Source: Lentisphaerota bacterium (GTDB lineage: Bacteria; Verrucomicrobiota; Lentisphaeria; Victivallales; Victivallaceae). From it: a stretch of DNA of 62,274 nt. Shown here in pieces: positions 26,496 to 36,562 of this stretch. Position 1 is the stretch's first letter. Each line of letters starts with the position of its first letter. The notes beneath the pieces are model-generated. The model saw only the letters and a program-made list of their open reading frames with translations, had not been told where the DNA came from and ran no database searches. The stretch covers positions 1 through 62,274 of the forward strand of contig SUWK01000007.1 of NCBI GenBank assembly GCA_015061525.1. Reading direction: 5' to 3'. A program made the translations under genes and the position numbers.

Positions 26496-28817
26496 TTATT
26501 TGCCGAGAGCTTTGATGATCGCCGCCACCGCCGGATCTTCCGGAGTGTAGACGATACGTCCGGCCGCTTCCGCCGCACCGATGGCTCTGCGGTAGAGATC
26601 GGGAAGACGGGTGATGCGATCAGCAAACTTATTGCTGAAGATCGGCAGCAGGTGATCGAGGATCAACTGGTCATCAAGCAGTTCCGGTTTCGCAGTGAAA
26701 AGATCAAAGAGCGCAGCTTTGAGTTCGTTGACCGTATTGCCAAGTTCATTGCTCAGATCGGTCATCGGAACACTCTTGCGGGCGATGAATTCTTTGTACA
26801 GCCAGTCTGCTTCCTTGTTGGCGCAGGCGGCAAGTTTATTCATCAATTCACCGACGAGTTCCTCTTTGTTGGCGATGAATTCATCTTTTTCCAACAGGAT
26901 ACCGCTCATGATCTCATAGCTGGAGGTGATCACACCGCACTTGTTGCTGGAAGAGTCAAGCACGTTGATGATACCGGCTGCCTGCAGTTTCAAACGGGCA
27001 GAGGGAGTGGTGAAGGAGTTCGCACCTTCAACGATCGCTTTGACCATGGGTTTGCCGTCGGCGAGGAAGTTCGTCCAGTTGCCGTCGTGGATGGTCTGCG
27101 GACGACCGCCTCCGGGAACGAAGACGGTGGCTTCACGGAAGATGTTATTGCTGAAAAGCTGCATGAACTCATTGTGGGTGATCTGCTTTTCAGTGACTTT
27201 GCCGTTGACTACCTGCGCCATGCGGTGCATACCGTCGGCATCAGCGGCACTCCAGATCATGAACGCACCTTCGCCGGTGAGTTTGGCAGGGTTGAAGCTG
27301 TCAAGTGCGGCTTTGTGGATCAGAGAACTGACCTCTTCGCGATCAAGACCGGCCGGATCGTAGACCGCCGCCGGACCGTCAGTGATGGCGATCATGCGGA
27401 GATTGGCAAGTTTATAGGAGCCGTCAGCATTGCGGTCGTTGAGCAGTTTCATCATATTTCCGGCAACGTCACCGAAAGGTCCGCCGGAAAGGATGACTGA
27501 AAAATCATCGGTTTCCGGAGTGATGCCGAGATATTTCAACGTTTTGATCAAATACTGGTAGACACCGAAACTGGTCACACCATAGTGTTTGTGGTTGATA
27601 CCGGTATCTTCTTTGCCGGAGATGATTCCGGAACGCAGAACGTAATTTTCCGCTTCACCGCGTTCGCCCATGTAGGTGATCATCTCATCGAACATGTTTT
27701 CATCCGGACCGATTTCGATGATGTCATTGGGATCCTGCAGCAGCAGAGCGAGGAATGCTTCAAAGATGGCACGCTGTGCCGCCCACAGAGTGGTTTTGAA
27801 GTCAGCACCGTCGAGGTTCTCCAGAATGGTGACCATTTTGGAACCGCCCTCGTAGATGTCTTTGTTCTTTTTGTGCTGGGTATTGGCCAGGACGAAGTTT
27901 TCACGGAAAAGTTCGCAGTGCGCCTGGTTGAAGGCATCAAATTTATCCAGCGGACTGTTGCCCGGTTTGGGCACGACCGTACGCCAGCCGCCGCGGGCGA
28001 TGGGGGCGAAACGGATCTGGAAACCGCTGATCTTGTTGCGGTAGAAGAAAAACACGCCGAAGGGACGTTCCGGGGGGAATGCCTGAACGTATTTTTCACT
28101 CATTTCACCGAAGAACGCCATGAAAGACGGATCAAGTTTGAATGCCAGAGCAGTTTTGCCGGCAAGATTGTAGTTGCTGCGGATGACACAGCGGAAAAAT
28201 TCCGCCGCAGAACCCAGCACCGCTTTGACTTTGGCATCTTTGTCGGCAATACCGCTGTTGACTTTGGCGATGAGAGCTTTGGCATCATCAACGTTGCGGT
28301 CACCGGCGAGGAATTTATCCATCAGTTTACGCAGAACTTCGGGGTAGAGTCCCATGAAACGGCGGATCTCGCAGAGGGTATAGGCATTGCGGTCGATAAA
28401 GGCAAGCTGGCTGTGGATGAATTCGGCAGCAGCATTGAGTACGTTGGCTTCAGCAGTGGTAAATCCGCCGTACACGGTGAAGAAATCATCTCCGCCGGAG
28501 ATGAGAAGTTCAGCTGCTTCGCGGGCGGGATCCGCCGGAACGGTACCATTTTCCACATTGATGGTCAGCGCACAGACGCTTTTGTTGTAAAAATCGTCGG
28601 CTTTGGCATCGGCATTGAAAGTTTCAACATTATAACCGGTTACTTTACCGCCTTTTCCGGCAAGAGCAAGAAGTTTATTGATCATGGCATCCGTCATGAA
28701 GGATGCGGTGGCAGCGATCTGCCAGACTGCGGTGCCGTCAGCGACGGCGGTTTTGACGACCGGGTAGTCAACTTTTGCCGCGAACTGCACGGCATCAACG
28801 GGAAATTTTTCGTTCAT
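26496..28817 (-). CDS. NAD-specific glutamate dehydrogenase (short member of the large-GDH family)
   Basis: Oxidatively deaminates glutamate to 2-oxoglutarate. The 773-aa protein resembles the catalytic part of the large NAD-dependent GDHs (115-180 kDa types): RFAPIARGGWRTVV, the YEGGSKMVTI segment around the catalytic lysine, LSGGPFGDVAGNMM (Rossmann fold) and FVPGGGRPQTI followed by VEGANSFTTPSAR. It is clearly shorter than the usual 1,000-1,600 residues, mainly at the N terminus. I use ATG 28817, which has AGAAAG upstream; a GTG at 28826 is the alternative. It is monocistronic, with its own promoter and terminator. Confidence 0.88.
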   Translation of the reverse strand: MNEKFPVDAVQFAAKVDYPVVKTAVADGTAVWQIAATASFMTDAMINKLLALAGKGGKVTGYNVETFNADAKADDFYNKSVCALTINVENGTVPADPAREAAELLISGGDDFFTVYGGFTTAEANVLNAAAEFIHSQLAFIDRNAYTLCEIRRFMGLYPEVLRKLMDKFLAGDRNVDDAKALIAKVNSGIADKDAKVKAVLGSAAEFFRCVIRSNYNLAGKTALAFKLDPSFMAFFGEMSEKYVQAFPPERPFGVFFFYRNKISGFQIRFAPIARGGWRTVVPKPGNSPLDKFDAFNQAHCELFRENFVLANTQHKKNKDIYEGGSKMVTILENLDGADFKTTLWAAQRAIFEAFLALLLQDPNDIIEIGPDENMFDEMITYMGERGEAENYVLRSGIISGKEDTGINHKHYGVTSFGVYQYLIKTLKYLGITPETDDFSVILSGGPFGDVAGNMMKLLNDRNADGSYKLANLRMIAITDGPAAVYDPAGLDREEVSSLIHKAALDSFNPAKLTGEGAFMIWSAADADGMHRMAQVVNGKVTEKQITHNEFMQLFSNNIFREATVFVPGGGRPQTIHDGNWTNFLADGKPMVKAIVEGANSFTTPSARLKLQAAGIINVLDSSSNKCGVITSSYEIMSGILLEKDEFIANKEELVGELMNKLAACANKEADWLYKEFIARKSVPMTDLSNELGNTVNELKAALFDLFTAKPELLDDQLILDHLLPIFSNKFADRITRLPDLYRRAIGAAEAAGRIVYTPEDPAVAAIIKALGK

Positions 28818-28869
28818 CAACGTCACACTTTCTGTTAAGACTGTAGTTTACTGTTACACCCGAGCTGAA

Positions 28870-28898
28870 AATATAGCACTGAAAAAATATTTTTTCAA
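28870..28898 (-). promoter_or_regulatory. Promoter of the glutamate dehydrogenase gene
   Basis: On the minus strand TTGAAA (28893-28898), 17 nt, TATATT (28870-28875), giving a 5' leader of about 45 nt. The surrounding 28900-28990 is very AT-rich, which may enhance it. Confidence 0.65.
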
Positions 28899-28992
28899 GT
28901 TTAATTTTGCATATTTAGCAAAAAATTTTTCTTAAGAAATTTTAATATTTTTGTTTTGTAAGTGCAGATAATTTATTGATTATAAATAAGTA

Positions 28993-29025
28993 ATGCTCTC
29001 TGCTGGTGAACAGAGAGCATTTTTG
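28993..29025. terminator. Hairpin after the aminotransferase gene
   Basis: ATGCTCTCTG (28993-29002) pairs with CAGAGAGCAT (29011-29020). The T run (29021-29025) is on the plus strand, whereas the gene it follows is on the minus strand, where only a weak AT-rich tract follows. It may still end or stabilise that transcript. Confidence 0.5.
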
Positions 29026-29057
29026 TAAAAAAGTTAAAATACGAAAAAAAGAGTTTT

Positions 29058-30245
29058 TTACCTGAACGCATTCAGGGCTTTTTTGAACGACTCCGCGCTG
29101 TTGGCGATGGTTTTTTCCGGAACACAGAATGCCAGACGGAAATATCCGGGCAGACCGAAGCCGCGTCCAGGTACGGCGAGTATGCGTTCTTTGAGCAGGG
29201 CATCAATAAAGAGTGTTTCGTCGGCGACGGGGGATTTCGGGAAGAAGTAAAATGCTCCGCCGGGCATGGTGAATTCGATTCCGGCATCAGTCAGCACCTG
29301 TGCCATCAGATCACGGCGGCGGCGGTAGATATCCAGATCTATGCGGGCGTTGATGCATTTGGCGATCAGCTGCTGGGCAACTACCGGAGCATTGACAAAA
29401 CCGAGTGTACGGTTGGTCAGGGTCAGACCGCCGAGCAATTCGGCAGCATTTTCCAAAGCCGGATTGACCGCAATATAACCGATACGTTCACCGGGCAGAG
29501 AAAGGGTTTTGGAAAATGATCCGATAACCACGGTGCCGTCATATACCTCAAACATGGAGGGTACTTCGCAGTTGTCGTAATTGAGGAAACGGTACGGTTC
29601 ATCGGAAACTATGTAGATCATTCTGCCGGTCTTTTTTCTGGCAGCGTAAAGAACTTTTCCCACTTCATCCAGTTCGGCGCGGCTGTAAATTTTGCCGGTG
29701 GGGTTGTTGGGAGAGTTGAGAATGATCGCGCGGGTCTTATCAGTAATGGCAGCGGCGATACGCTCCACATTCAGCGAGAAATCCTCATTGGACATCACCG
29801 GTTTGAGGATACCGCCGAAGTTCCCGGCGTAAAAACCGTATTCTACAAAGTACGGTGCAATGCACAATACCTCATCGCCCGGGGTCAATGTGGCACGGAA
29901 AAATGCGTTGATACCGCCTGCCGCTCCGCAAGTTACCACGATATTTGCCGGGGAAACGGTGGTATTCTGCTCGGCTGAAACCAGCTCTGCCAAGGCACTG
30001 CGGCAGAGGTTTTCCCCCGCATTGGGCATATAACCGAAAGCAAACGGCTGATCGCTTTTCGCGGCGATCTCCAGCATGGCTGTTTTGATCTCCGGCGGCG
30101 GCGGCACATCCGGATTGCCCAGACTGAAGTCGTAGACATTATCTTCGCCGTAGGTACGTTTCAATTCAATTCCTGCCTCAAACATTCTCCGGATCATGGA
30201 TGAATTGCCGAGAAATCCTTTTACTTCATCAGATAAAAGCTGCAT
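29058..30245 (-). CDS. Class I PLP-dependent aminotransferase
   Basis: 395-aa fold-type I aminotransferase of the AspC/alanine-aminotransferase-like group. Motifs: SLGNPDVPPPPEI (substrate arm), ILNSPNNPTGKIYSR (cofactor ring), SDEPYRFLNY and the PLP lysine in GSFSKTLSLPGERIGY, with FRLAFCVPE near the C terminus carrying the carboxylate-binding arginine. The amino donor cannot be told from sequence; aspartate or alanine transamination is likely. It has its own promoter, separate from the polysaccharide operon upstream. Confidence 0.88.
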   Translation of the reverse strand: MQLLSDEVKGFLGNSSMIRRMFEAGIELKRTYGEDNVYDFSLGNPDVPPPPEIKTAMLEIAAKSDQPFAFGYMPNAGENLCRSALAELVSAEQNTTVSPANIVVTCGAAGGINAFFRATLTPGDEVLCIAPYFVEYGFYAGNFGGILKPVMSNEDFSLNVERIAAAITDKTRAIILNSPNNPTGKIYSRAELDEVGKVLYAARKKTGRMIYIVSDEPYRFLNYDNCEVPSMFEVYDGTVVIGSFSKTLSLPGERIGYIAVNPALENAAELLGGLTLTNRTLGFVNAPVVAQQLIAKCINARIDLDIYRRRRDLMAQVLTDAGIEFTMPGGAFYFFPKSPVADETLFIDALLKERILAVPGRGFGLPGYFRLAFCVPEKTIANSAESFKKALNAFR

Positions 30246-30287
30246 AACAGTAATTTCCTTATGATATGAGATTTGATTTGTTCAAGT

Positions 30288-30316
30288 AATATACTCCCGG
30301 AAATGGAGTTTGTCAA
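30288..30316 (-). promoter_or_regulatory. Strong promoter of the aminotransferase gene
   Basis: On the minus strand TTGACA (30311-30316), 17 nt, TATATT (30288-30293), a near-consensus housekeeping promoter about 36 nt upstream of a transcript with AAGGA as Shine-Dalgarno. Confidence 0.75.
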
Positions 30317-30332
30317 CATGTATTTTCAACAG

Positions 30333-31256
30333 TCACACACCGAGCAGTACGCTCAAATTGCGCAAAAATCCGGTTTTTGCTATGCCGTGCCGCAGTAATA
30401 TCCGCCGTCTGCCGAACCATCCGGCATTCCGGATCCCGGCAAACTCCTGCAGCATCTGCAATGATTCCGGGTCAAGTTTATCCTGCAGCTCCCTTGCCAA
30501 AGCTCCGGCCTGACCGGCATAGGAAAAAATCTTTTCCCTCTGAACCTTTCTGCCGGAAGCAAGTTTGCGGATGATTCCGGGTAAAGAGTAACAGCCGCTG
30601 CCTAAAACATTGCAGCCGTGCTGACGGTAAAGCAGCGTAGCTTCCGGCAGAAAACCGATTTTGCCCAGTGCTGCTGCCGCCATTACCGCATAGTGATCGT
30701 GCATCACAGTTTCCGGCGGCATCGGGGTGATGAGTTTCCGCAGCGCGGCGTTGAAGATCATCGCATTGCCGGAGGGAACATTTTGAATGAGCAGCCGGTT
30801 GAGGGAGACTCCTCTGACCGGATCAAGATGCTGATTTTTCAAGTTGGAAGCGTGCAGCTGATTCAAATCTGCATCCGTCACCACCGCATCGGTGAAAACG
30901 CATACCGGGACCCCCGGCAGAGTTCCGGATTCGATCTCTTTGAGTTTGGCAAAACTTGCGGCGATCTTATCCGGCAGCCATACATCGTCATGATCGGCGA
31001 ACATGACCGCCTCTCCGGTGGAAAAGTGGAGCAGACGGGCAAAATTTTCCACCGCAGTTGCTTTGCCGGTCTCCACCAGAATTATCCGTTCCGGTTCCTG
31101 TCTGCAGTAACGGTCAATGATCTGAAGTGTGGAATCTGTGGAACCGCCGTCGCGGATGAGCAGACGCCAGTCGGTTTCACTCTGGGCAATGATCGAGTCG
31201 ATCTGTTCAGAAAGAAACTTTTCCGAGTTCCATGCTGCAAGTAAGATATCGATCAT
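30333..31256 (-). CDS. Family 2 glycosyltransferase (rhamnosyltransferase-like)
   Basis: 307-aa GT-A fold glycosyltransferase. The N terminus IDILLAAWNSEKFLSEQIDS and the metal-binding DHDDVWLPDKI are typical of GT2 rhamnosyl- and related transferases, and a catalytic-region HDHYAVMAAAALG follows. It is the last gene of the 13-gene polysaccharide operon, 8 bp after rfbD, so dTDP-rhamnose made by rfbBACD is a plausible donor. Donor and acceptor specificity is inference. Confidence 0.85.
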   Translation of the reverse strand: MIDILLAAWNSEKFLSEQIDSIIAQSETDWRLLIRDGGSTDSTLQIIDRYCRQEPERIILVETGKATAVENFARLLHFSTGEAVMFADHDDVWLPDKIAASFAKLKEIESGTLPGVPVCVFTDAVVTDADLNQLHASNLKNQHLDPVRGVSLNRLLIQNVPSGNAMIFNAALRKLITPMPPETVMHDHYAVMAAAALGKIGFLPEATLLYRQHGCNVLGSGCYSLPGIIRKLASGRKVQREKIFSYAGQAGALARELQDKLDPESLQMLQEFAGIRNAGWFGRRRILLRHGIAKTGFLRNLSVLLGV

Positions 31257-31263
31257 ACGGCAC

Positions 31264-32112
31264 TCACTTGAATTCTGCTGCCATAAACTCTGCCAGAGCT
31301 GTTTTCCAATGCGGCATGGCAGGCAGTCCGGCCAGCCGGAGCATCATTTTGTCCAGCCTGGAGTTCGCCGGACGCGGTGCCGGACGCGGATACTCCTCTG
31401 TGGTGCATGGCACGATACGCTGTTTTTTGCCTGCCAACCGGAAGATTTCAGCGGCAAACTCAGCCCATGAAGCCTCGCCTTCGCAAGTCAGATGAAATGT
31501 GCCGCACAATTCCCGGCGCAGCAGTATTTCCCGCAGCTGCCGTGCTACAGCCAGTGTGCTGGTCGGATTGCCGGTCTGATCGCAAACCACTTTCAGTTCC
31601 GGACGGCTTCCGTCTGCCAGATTCATCATCGTGTGGACAAAACTCGGACCTCCGGAACCGTAAAGCCATGAAATGCGGCAGATAACGTGATCCGGGCAAT
31701 GCTGACGCACCGCTTCTTCTCCGGCAAATTTGCTCCTGCCGTAAACTGTTCTGCCGCCGGTCGGCCGGTCAAATTCGTTGTACGGCCGTTCTGAATCGCC
31801 GTCAAAAACGTAATCCGTGGAAATCGCAATAAGCCGTATCCCGTTGCGGTGACAGCTTCCGGCGACGTTGGCGGAACCGAAGGCATTGAGTTTGTATGCC
31901 AGATCACTTTCGCTTTCGCATTTATCCACTGCTGTCATCGCGGCACAGTGGATGACAACATCGGGTCTTTCCCGGCGCAGCAGAGCATCAAATGCTGCTG
32001 CATCGGTGATGTCGGCATCCGGCAGATCGGTGGGAACGACCTCAAAGCCGGTCAGCTCCCGGGAAAGCGTTCTGCCGAGCATACCTTTCCCTCCGGTCAG
32101 CAGTACTTTCAT
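31264..32112 (-). CDS. rfbD: dTDP-4-dehydrorhamnose reductase
   Basis: Last step of dTDP-L-rhamnose synthesis. From the ATG at 32112 the product is about 282 aa, with the Rossmann start MKVLLTGGKGMLGRTL, the active-site STDYVFDG and YGRSK (catalytic Tyr and Lys), and RISWLYG. The ATG overlaps the rfbC TGA (TGATG), so translation is coupled; the upstream ATG at 32136 would start inside rfbC. The order rfbB-A-C-D is the classical arrangement. Confidence 0.95.
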   Translation of the reverse strand: MKVLLTGGKGMLGRTLSRELTGFEVVPTDLPDADITDAAAFDALLRRERPDVVIHCAAMTAVDKCESESDLAYKLNAFGSANVAGSCHRNGIRLIAISTDYVFDGDSERPYNEFDRPTGGRTVYGRSKFAGEEAVRQHCPDHVICRISWLYGSGGPSFVHTMMNLADGSRPELKVVCDQTGNPTSTLAVARQLREILLRRELCGTFHLTCEGEASWAEFAAEIFRLAGKKQRIVPCTTEEYPRPAPRPANSRLDKMMLRLAGLPAMPHWKTALAEFMAAEFK

Positions 32113-32681
32113 CACCGGTGTTCCTCCGGATCCCATGAGAATATTTCCGCATCTTTGAAACGCGGGTTGCGGGTATCTTTATCAGAGAGGATCAGTTCCT
32201 CCGGTTTCAACTGCCAGTCGATCGCCAGATCGGGGTCGTCAAATGCGATACCTCTTTCGTAAGTAGGCATATATTTATTGTCGCACTTGTAGGCGAAAAT
32301 CGCCTCCCGGGAAAGTACCGCGAAACCGTGGGCAAACCCCCGGGGAATGTAGATCTGACGCTTGTTTTCTCCGGAAAGTTCCACAGATACATGTTTGCCG
32401 AATGTCGGAGAACCGCGCCGGATATCCACCACGACATCCAGCACTTTTCCCGATATCACCCGGACAAGTTTGCTCTGGGCATACGGTTCAAGCTGATAGT
32501 GCAGACCCCGCAGAACACCGTATCCGGATTTGGATTCATTATCCTGCATCCAGCGGCAGTCGAATCCTGCAGCGGCGAATACCGACTCGTTCCACGACTC
32601 CATAAAGTAGCCGCGATTGTCGCCGAAGACCTTCGGTTCAATTACTTTGATTTCGCTGATCGCAGTATCAATGATCTGCAT
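32112..32681 (-). CDS. rfbC: dTDP-4-dehydrorhamnose 3,5-epimerase
   Basis: Epimerises dTDP-4-keto-6-deoxyglucose at C3 and C5. The 189-aa cupin has FGDNRGYFMESW, the catalytic histidine in LRGLHYQ, GKVLDVVVDIRRGSPTFG and IPRGFAHGFAVLS. Length and motifs are typical. It is coupled to rfbD and lies 3 bp after rfbA. Confidence 0.96.
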   Translation of the reverse strand: MQIIDTAISEIKVIEPKVFGDNRGYFMESWNESVFAAAGFDCRWMQDNESKSGYGVLRGLHYQLEPYAQSKLVRVISGKVLDVVVDIRRGSPTFGKHVSVELSGENKRQIYIPRGFAHGFAVLSREAIFAYKCDNKYMPTYERGIAFDDPDLAIDWQLKPEELILSDKDTRNPRFKDAEIFSWDPEEHR

Positions 32682-32684
32682 GCT

Positions 32685-33554
32685 TTACTTTCCTTCCGTG
32701 ATACGCATCAGATATTGACCGTATTCGGTTTTCAACATATCCTGAATCCCGTCGCGCACTTCTGCGGCGGTGAGCCATTTGTTTTCAAATGCGATCTCCT
32801 GCAGGCAGGCAACCTGCACGCCCTGACGGGTTTCAATAGTATGGATGAAGTTGGCGGCATCCAGCATACTTTCATGGGTACCGGTATCCAGCCATGCATA
32901 ACCGCGGCCGAGGGTTTCCACATGGAGTTTGCCGCGCTGCAGATACGCATTGTTTACGGCAGTGATCTCCAGTTCACCACGGGCGGAAGGTTTGATGTTT
33001 TCCGCAATGCCGACGACATCATTATCGTAGAAATATAATCCGGTAACGGCGTAGTTCGATTTCGGACAGGCAGGTTTTTCCTCAATGGATACGGCATTGC
33101 CGTCTTTGTCAAACTCCACCACCCCGAAACGTTCCGGGTCACAGACATAGTACCCGAAGACCGTTGCTCCATCGGTTCTGGCGGCGGCTGTGCGCAGAAG
33201 TTTGGAAAAATGTGCCCCGTAAAAGATGTTGTCACCAAGCACAAGAGCCACGGAGTCTTTGCCGATGAACTCTTTGCCGATGAGGAATGCCTGTGCCAGA
33301 CCTTCGGGCTTGGGCTGGACGGCATAGGTGAATTCCACCCCGAAACGGCTGCCGTCACCGAGCAGACGCTGGAAGGAGCTTTGATCTTCCGGTGTGGTGA
33401 TGATCAGTATTTCCCGGATCCCCGCCAGCATCAGCACGGAAATCGGATAGTAGATCATCGGCTTGTCATATACCGCGAGCAGCTGTTTGGAAACTCCCCG
33501 GGTGATCGGGTGCAAACGGGTTCCGGCTCCGCCGGCAAGTACGATACCTTTCAT
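32685..33554 (-). CDS. rfbA: Glucose-1-phosphate thymidylyltransferase
   Basis: Makes dTDP-glucose from dTTP and glucose 1-phosphate. About 289 aa beginning [20 protein letters not shown], the nucleotide-binding signature, followed by [24 protein letters not shown] and [20 protein letters not shown]. The ATG at 33554 is chosen because AGGAG lies 9 nt before it; the upstream ATG at 33575 overlaps rfbB. The product feeds rfbB directly. Confidence 0.96.
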   Translation of the reverse strand: MKGIVLAGGAGTRLHPITRGVSKQLLAVYDKPMIYYPISVLMLAGIREILIITTPEDQSSFQRLLGDGSRFGVEFTYAVQPKPEGLAQAFLIGKEFIGKDSVALVLGDNIFYGAHFSKLLRTAAARTDGATVFGYYVCDPERFGVVEFDKDGNAVSIEEKPACPKSNYAVTGLYFYDNDVVGIAENIKPSARGELEITAVNNAYLQRGKLHVETLGRGYAWLDTGTHESMLDAANFIHTIETRQGVQVACLQEIAFENKWLTAAEVRDGIQDMLKTEYGQYLMRITEGK

Positions 33555-33558
33555 GATC

Positions 33559-34626
33559 TTATTCTCCTGTTCCAAGACGTTCCATTTTATACTCTCCGCT
33601 CAACACGTGGGCGCACCAGTCATCTTTATGTTCCAGATACCACATTACAGTTTTGCGGATGCCGCTTTCAAATGATTCCTGCGGTTTCCAGCCCAGTTCG
33701 CGGGCGATTTTGTCGGCATCTATGGCGTAACGCATATCGTGTCCCGGACGGTCTTTGACATAAACGATCTGTCCGGCATAGGATTTTCCGTCGGTACGGG
33801 GGCGCAGTTCGTCGAGCAGTTCGCAGATTTTGTTGACCACTTCAATATTCTTTTTCTCATTGTGGCCGCCGATGTTATAAGTTTCACCGGGAACGCCGCT
33901 GGTCGCGACCAGATAGAGGGCGCGGGCGTGATCTTCCACATAGAGCCAGTCGCGGATCTGCAGTCCCTGACCGTAGACGGGGAGTTCTTTGCCGTCAAGA
34001 GCATGGAGGATAACCAGCGGGATGAGTTTTTCCGGGAAGTGGTAGGGACCATAGTTGTTGGAACAGTTGGTCACCAATGTGGGCAGTCCGAAAGTACGTT
34101 TCCACGCCCGCACCAGATGGTCACTGGAGGCTTTGCTGGCGGAATAAGGGGAACTCGGAGCATAAGGAGTGGTTTCGCGGAAGAAATCTTCCGGCCCTTC
34201 CAGATCGCCGTAGACCTCATCGGTGGAAATATGGTGGAAACGGAACGCCGCTTTGCCGGCTTCATCAAGGGTGTTGAAGTATTTGCGCGCCGCTTCAAGC
34301 ATAGTGTAAGTACCGACGACGTTGGTCTGGATGAATTCGCCCGGACCGTCAATGGAGCGGTCAACGTGGCTTTCTGCAGCCAGATGCATCACGTGAGTCG
34401 GCCGGAATGCAGCGAATATCCGGTCAAGAGCCTCTTTGTCGCAGATATCGGCTTTTTCGAAACGGTAACGGGGATCATCTGCGATTTCGGCAAGTGATTC
34501 CAAATTTCCGGCATAGGTCAATTTGTCAATAACGCACACTTCATCCGGAGTGTTGCAAATGATGTTCCGCACGACAGCGGAACCGATAAAACCGGCACCG
34601 CCTGTAACAATGATCCGATTTGCCAT
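33559..34626 (-). CDS. rfbB: dTDP-glucose 4,6-dehydratase
   Basis: Converts dTDP-glucose to dTDP-4-keto-6-deoxyglucose, the branch point to dTDP-rhamnose and to aminosugars such as the likely product of the DegT enzyme at 40237. The 355-aa extended SDR shows [18 protein letters not shown], the catalytic [11 protein letters not shown] and YSASKASSD, and [17 protein letters not shown]. Standard length. Confidence 0.97.
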   Translation of the reverse strand: MANRIIVTGGAGFIGSAVVRNIICNTPDEVCVIDKLTYAGNLESLAEIADDPRYRFEKADICDKEALDRIFAAFRPTHVMHLAAESHVDRSIDGPGEFIQTNVVGTYTMLEAARKYFNTLDEAGKAAFRFHHISTDEVYGDLEGPEDFFRETTPYAPSSPYSASKASSDHLVRAWKRTFGLPTLVTNCSNNYGPYHFPEKLIPLVILHALDGKELPVYGQGLQIRDWLYVEDHARALYLVATSGVPGETYNIGGHNEKKNIEVVNKICELLDELRPRTDGKSYAGQIVYVKDRPGHDMRYAIDADKIARELGWKPQESFESGIRKTVMWYLEHKDDWCAHVLSGEYKMERLGTGE

Positions 34627-34667
34627 AACTCTTTTCCTTCTTTTATATGTTGTTTAAGCTGTCATCA

Positions 34668-35642
34668 TTATCTTATATACCATGCCATACTGACCAGCAG
34701 AGCTTTGCCGTAGTTTTTCCAGAAGATCCGCTTGTTTTCGCTTGAAAACAGCATCATCAGGGGAACTGTCAGAAATTTGAATCCCCGCTGTATTGTCCGC
34801 AGCAGTGATTTGCCGTGTTCCTGATCTTCCAGGGCAAATTTTCTGCCGTACTCCATAAAGACCAACTCTCCGGTATGGCTGTAATCAAAACGCGCTTCCA
34901 TTTCCCGGAAAAACCTGATGGAAAACGGAGCTTTTCTTATAAACCACTCCGGTGTACGTCTGGCTCCGTGCCAAACCCCGGTTTCGTGTTTGCGGTAGAC
35001 GCTCATCACATCCGGGAGGAATCCGATTTTGCCCAACTCCGCGTGGAGCATATATAAAAACCAGTCGCCAGGCATGATCTTATCCGGTATCATATCTGTG
35101 GAATCCCGGTGGAATCTCCAGCGTATCATCACCGAATTGGTCTGGATAAAGTTGTGCTTCTGCAAGTCAGACAACTCCAGAACCGTTTTGTGAAACCGGA
35201 ACGCCGGAGACGGGAACAACTCATCTTTACGGTTCTGACACTCCCATTTTATTGTTACCGGATGAAAACAGAGCGTGAAGTCCGGATGCGTATCCAGAAA
35301 ATCCGCCTGTTTCTGCAGTTTGTATTCATCTGTCCAGTAATCATCGCCCTCGCAGACGGCCACATACTCTCCGCGGATACGGGGGTAGATGAAGTTTTTG
35401 GAGATTTTGATCCCTTTGCTCCACTGATTTTCCTTCTGCAGTACCGGACAGATGATATCGGGATATTTTTCCGCGTATTCGGTTATGATCTGTGCCGTTC
35501 CATCAGTGGATGCATCATCGTGAACGATCACTTCAAAAGGAAAGGCGGTCTTCTGCATGACGAAACCATCAAGACATTTGCGGATAAATGCCTTGTGATT
35601 GTAGGTCATGCAGATGACGGAAACTTTCTTTTCAAAGTGCAT
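34668..35642 (-). CDS. Family 2 glycosyltransferase
   Basis: 324-aa GT2 enzyme. The N terminus VSVICMTYNHKAFIRKCLDG, the nucleotide-binding VIVHDDASTDGT and the DXD-like CEGDDYWTD are clear. The last 40 residues include a hydrophobic stretch (FLTVPLMMLF) that may contact the membrane. Closely resembles the GT at 37835-39256 in its catalytic part, suggesting they add similar sugars in the same glycan. Donor unknown. Confidence 0.87.
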   Translation of the reverse strand: MHFEKKVSVICMTYNHKAFIRKCLDGFVMQKTAFPFEVIVHDDASTDGTAQIITEYAEKYPDIICPVLQKENQWSKGIKISKNFIYPRIRGEYVAVCEGDDYWTDEYKLQKQADFLDTHPDFTLCFHPVTIKWECQNRKDELFPSPAFRFHKTVLELSDLQKHNFIQTNSVMIRWRFHRDSTDMIPDKIMPGDWFLYMLHAELGKIGFLPDVMSVYRKHETGVWHGARRTPEWFIRKAPFSIRFFREMEARFDYSHTGELVFMEYGRKFALEDQEHGKSLLRTIQRGFKFLTVPLMMLFSSENKRIFWKNYGKALLVSMAWYIR

Positions 35643-35648
35643 TGATCT

Positions 35649-36557
35649 TCACTGCCCCTTTGCAGCTTGTATTTTCCGGATGATCCCGGCGGCGGCATCG
35701 ACGAGAGTTCTCTGCGCCTGCCAGTTGAAATCCTGCTTCATTCTGGACATATTCAGAGAGATCGTATGGGCATCATTGCTTTCACGGAACTCCAGCGGGA
35801 TCTTTTTCCCGACCGCTTCACCGACGGCTTCAGAGATGCCCCGGGCGATATCTGTCAGCACGATCCCGCCGTCAGTACCCAGATTGTAGAGCCACTTCCA
35901 CTTCTCTGCGTCACTGGTTGCCACAGTGAAAATACCATCTACGGCATCATCGGAATGCAGGAACGAAAATCTCTGCGTTCCTCCGGCAACTTTGATCACA
36001 TGCGTATCCAGTGCGGCGCGGGTGATCTTCGCTACCAGATGGTTCATGTAACGCTCACCCATCAGACTGGCAAGACGGATATTGGTCACTGCGGTCGTGG
36101 AATTATTGAAAATTATCCGCGCCAGCTCTTCACAGGCATATTTCGCCATTGAGTAAAGATCGGCAGGGTTGATCGGATCATCCTCTGAAGATCTGGTCGG
36201 TGTAGATCCTCCGTAAACTCCCTGCGTGGAAACATTTATAAAACGTTTGACCTTGTTGACCGAACACTCAAAGACCTTCCGGGTGAAATTTATGCTGGAA
36301 ACCAGTTCGGTGCCGTTCTGGGAACGGGCAAATGCCGCATGGATAAGACAATCAACTGTTTCCAGCGGAATTTTTCCGTCAAAAAGGTCATCGTTGGAAC
36401 AGATACGGATATTCGGAGCGGCACAGAACTCCGCCGGAAATCTTGCCGGATTGGAGGATAAGGCGTAAACAGTAACAGCCGGGTCTGCAGTAAATTTCCG
36501 TACCAGATCACTGCCCAGCACTCCGGCGGCACCGGTGATAACAACAGTTTTCAACAT
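35649..36557 (-). CDS. NAD-dependent epimerase/dehydratase
   Basis: About 302-aa extended SDR: TVVITGAAGVLGSDLV (NAD binding), INVSTQGVYGGST and YSMAKYACEEL with the catalytic Tyr and Lys, and a substrate domain ending near NWQAQRTLVDAAAGI. It would modify a nucleotide sugar for the glycan built by this operon. The ATG at 36557 has AGGTGA 5 nt upstream; a GTG at 36566 overlapping the preceding stop is the alternative. Whether it is a 4-epimerase or a reductase cannot be told. Confidence 0.85.
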   Translation of the reverse strand: MLKTVVITGAAGVLGSDLVRKFTADPAVTVYALSSNPARFPAEFCAAPNIRICSNDDLFDGKIPLETVDCLIHAAFARSQNGTELVSSINFTRKVFECSVNKVKRFINVSTQGVYGGSTPTRSSEDDPINPADLYSMAKYACEELARIIFNNSTTAVTNIRLASLMGERYMNHLVAKITRAALDTHVIKVAGGTQRFSFLHSDDAVDGIFTVATSDAEKWKWLYNLGTDGGIVLTDIARGISEAVGEAVGKKIPLEFRESNDAHTISLNMSRMKQDFNWQAQRTLVDAAAGIIRKIQAAKGQ

Positions 36558-36562
36558 CTCTT

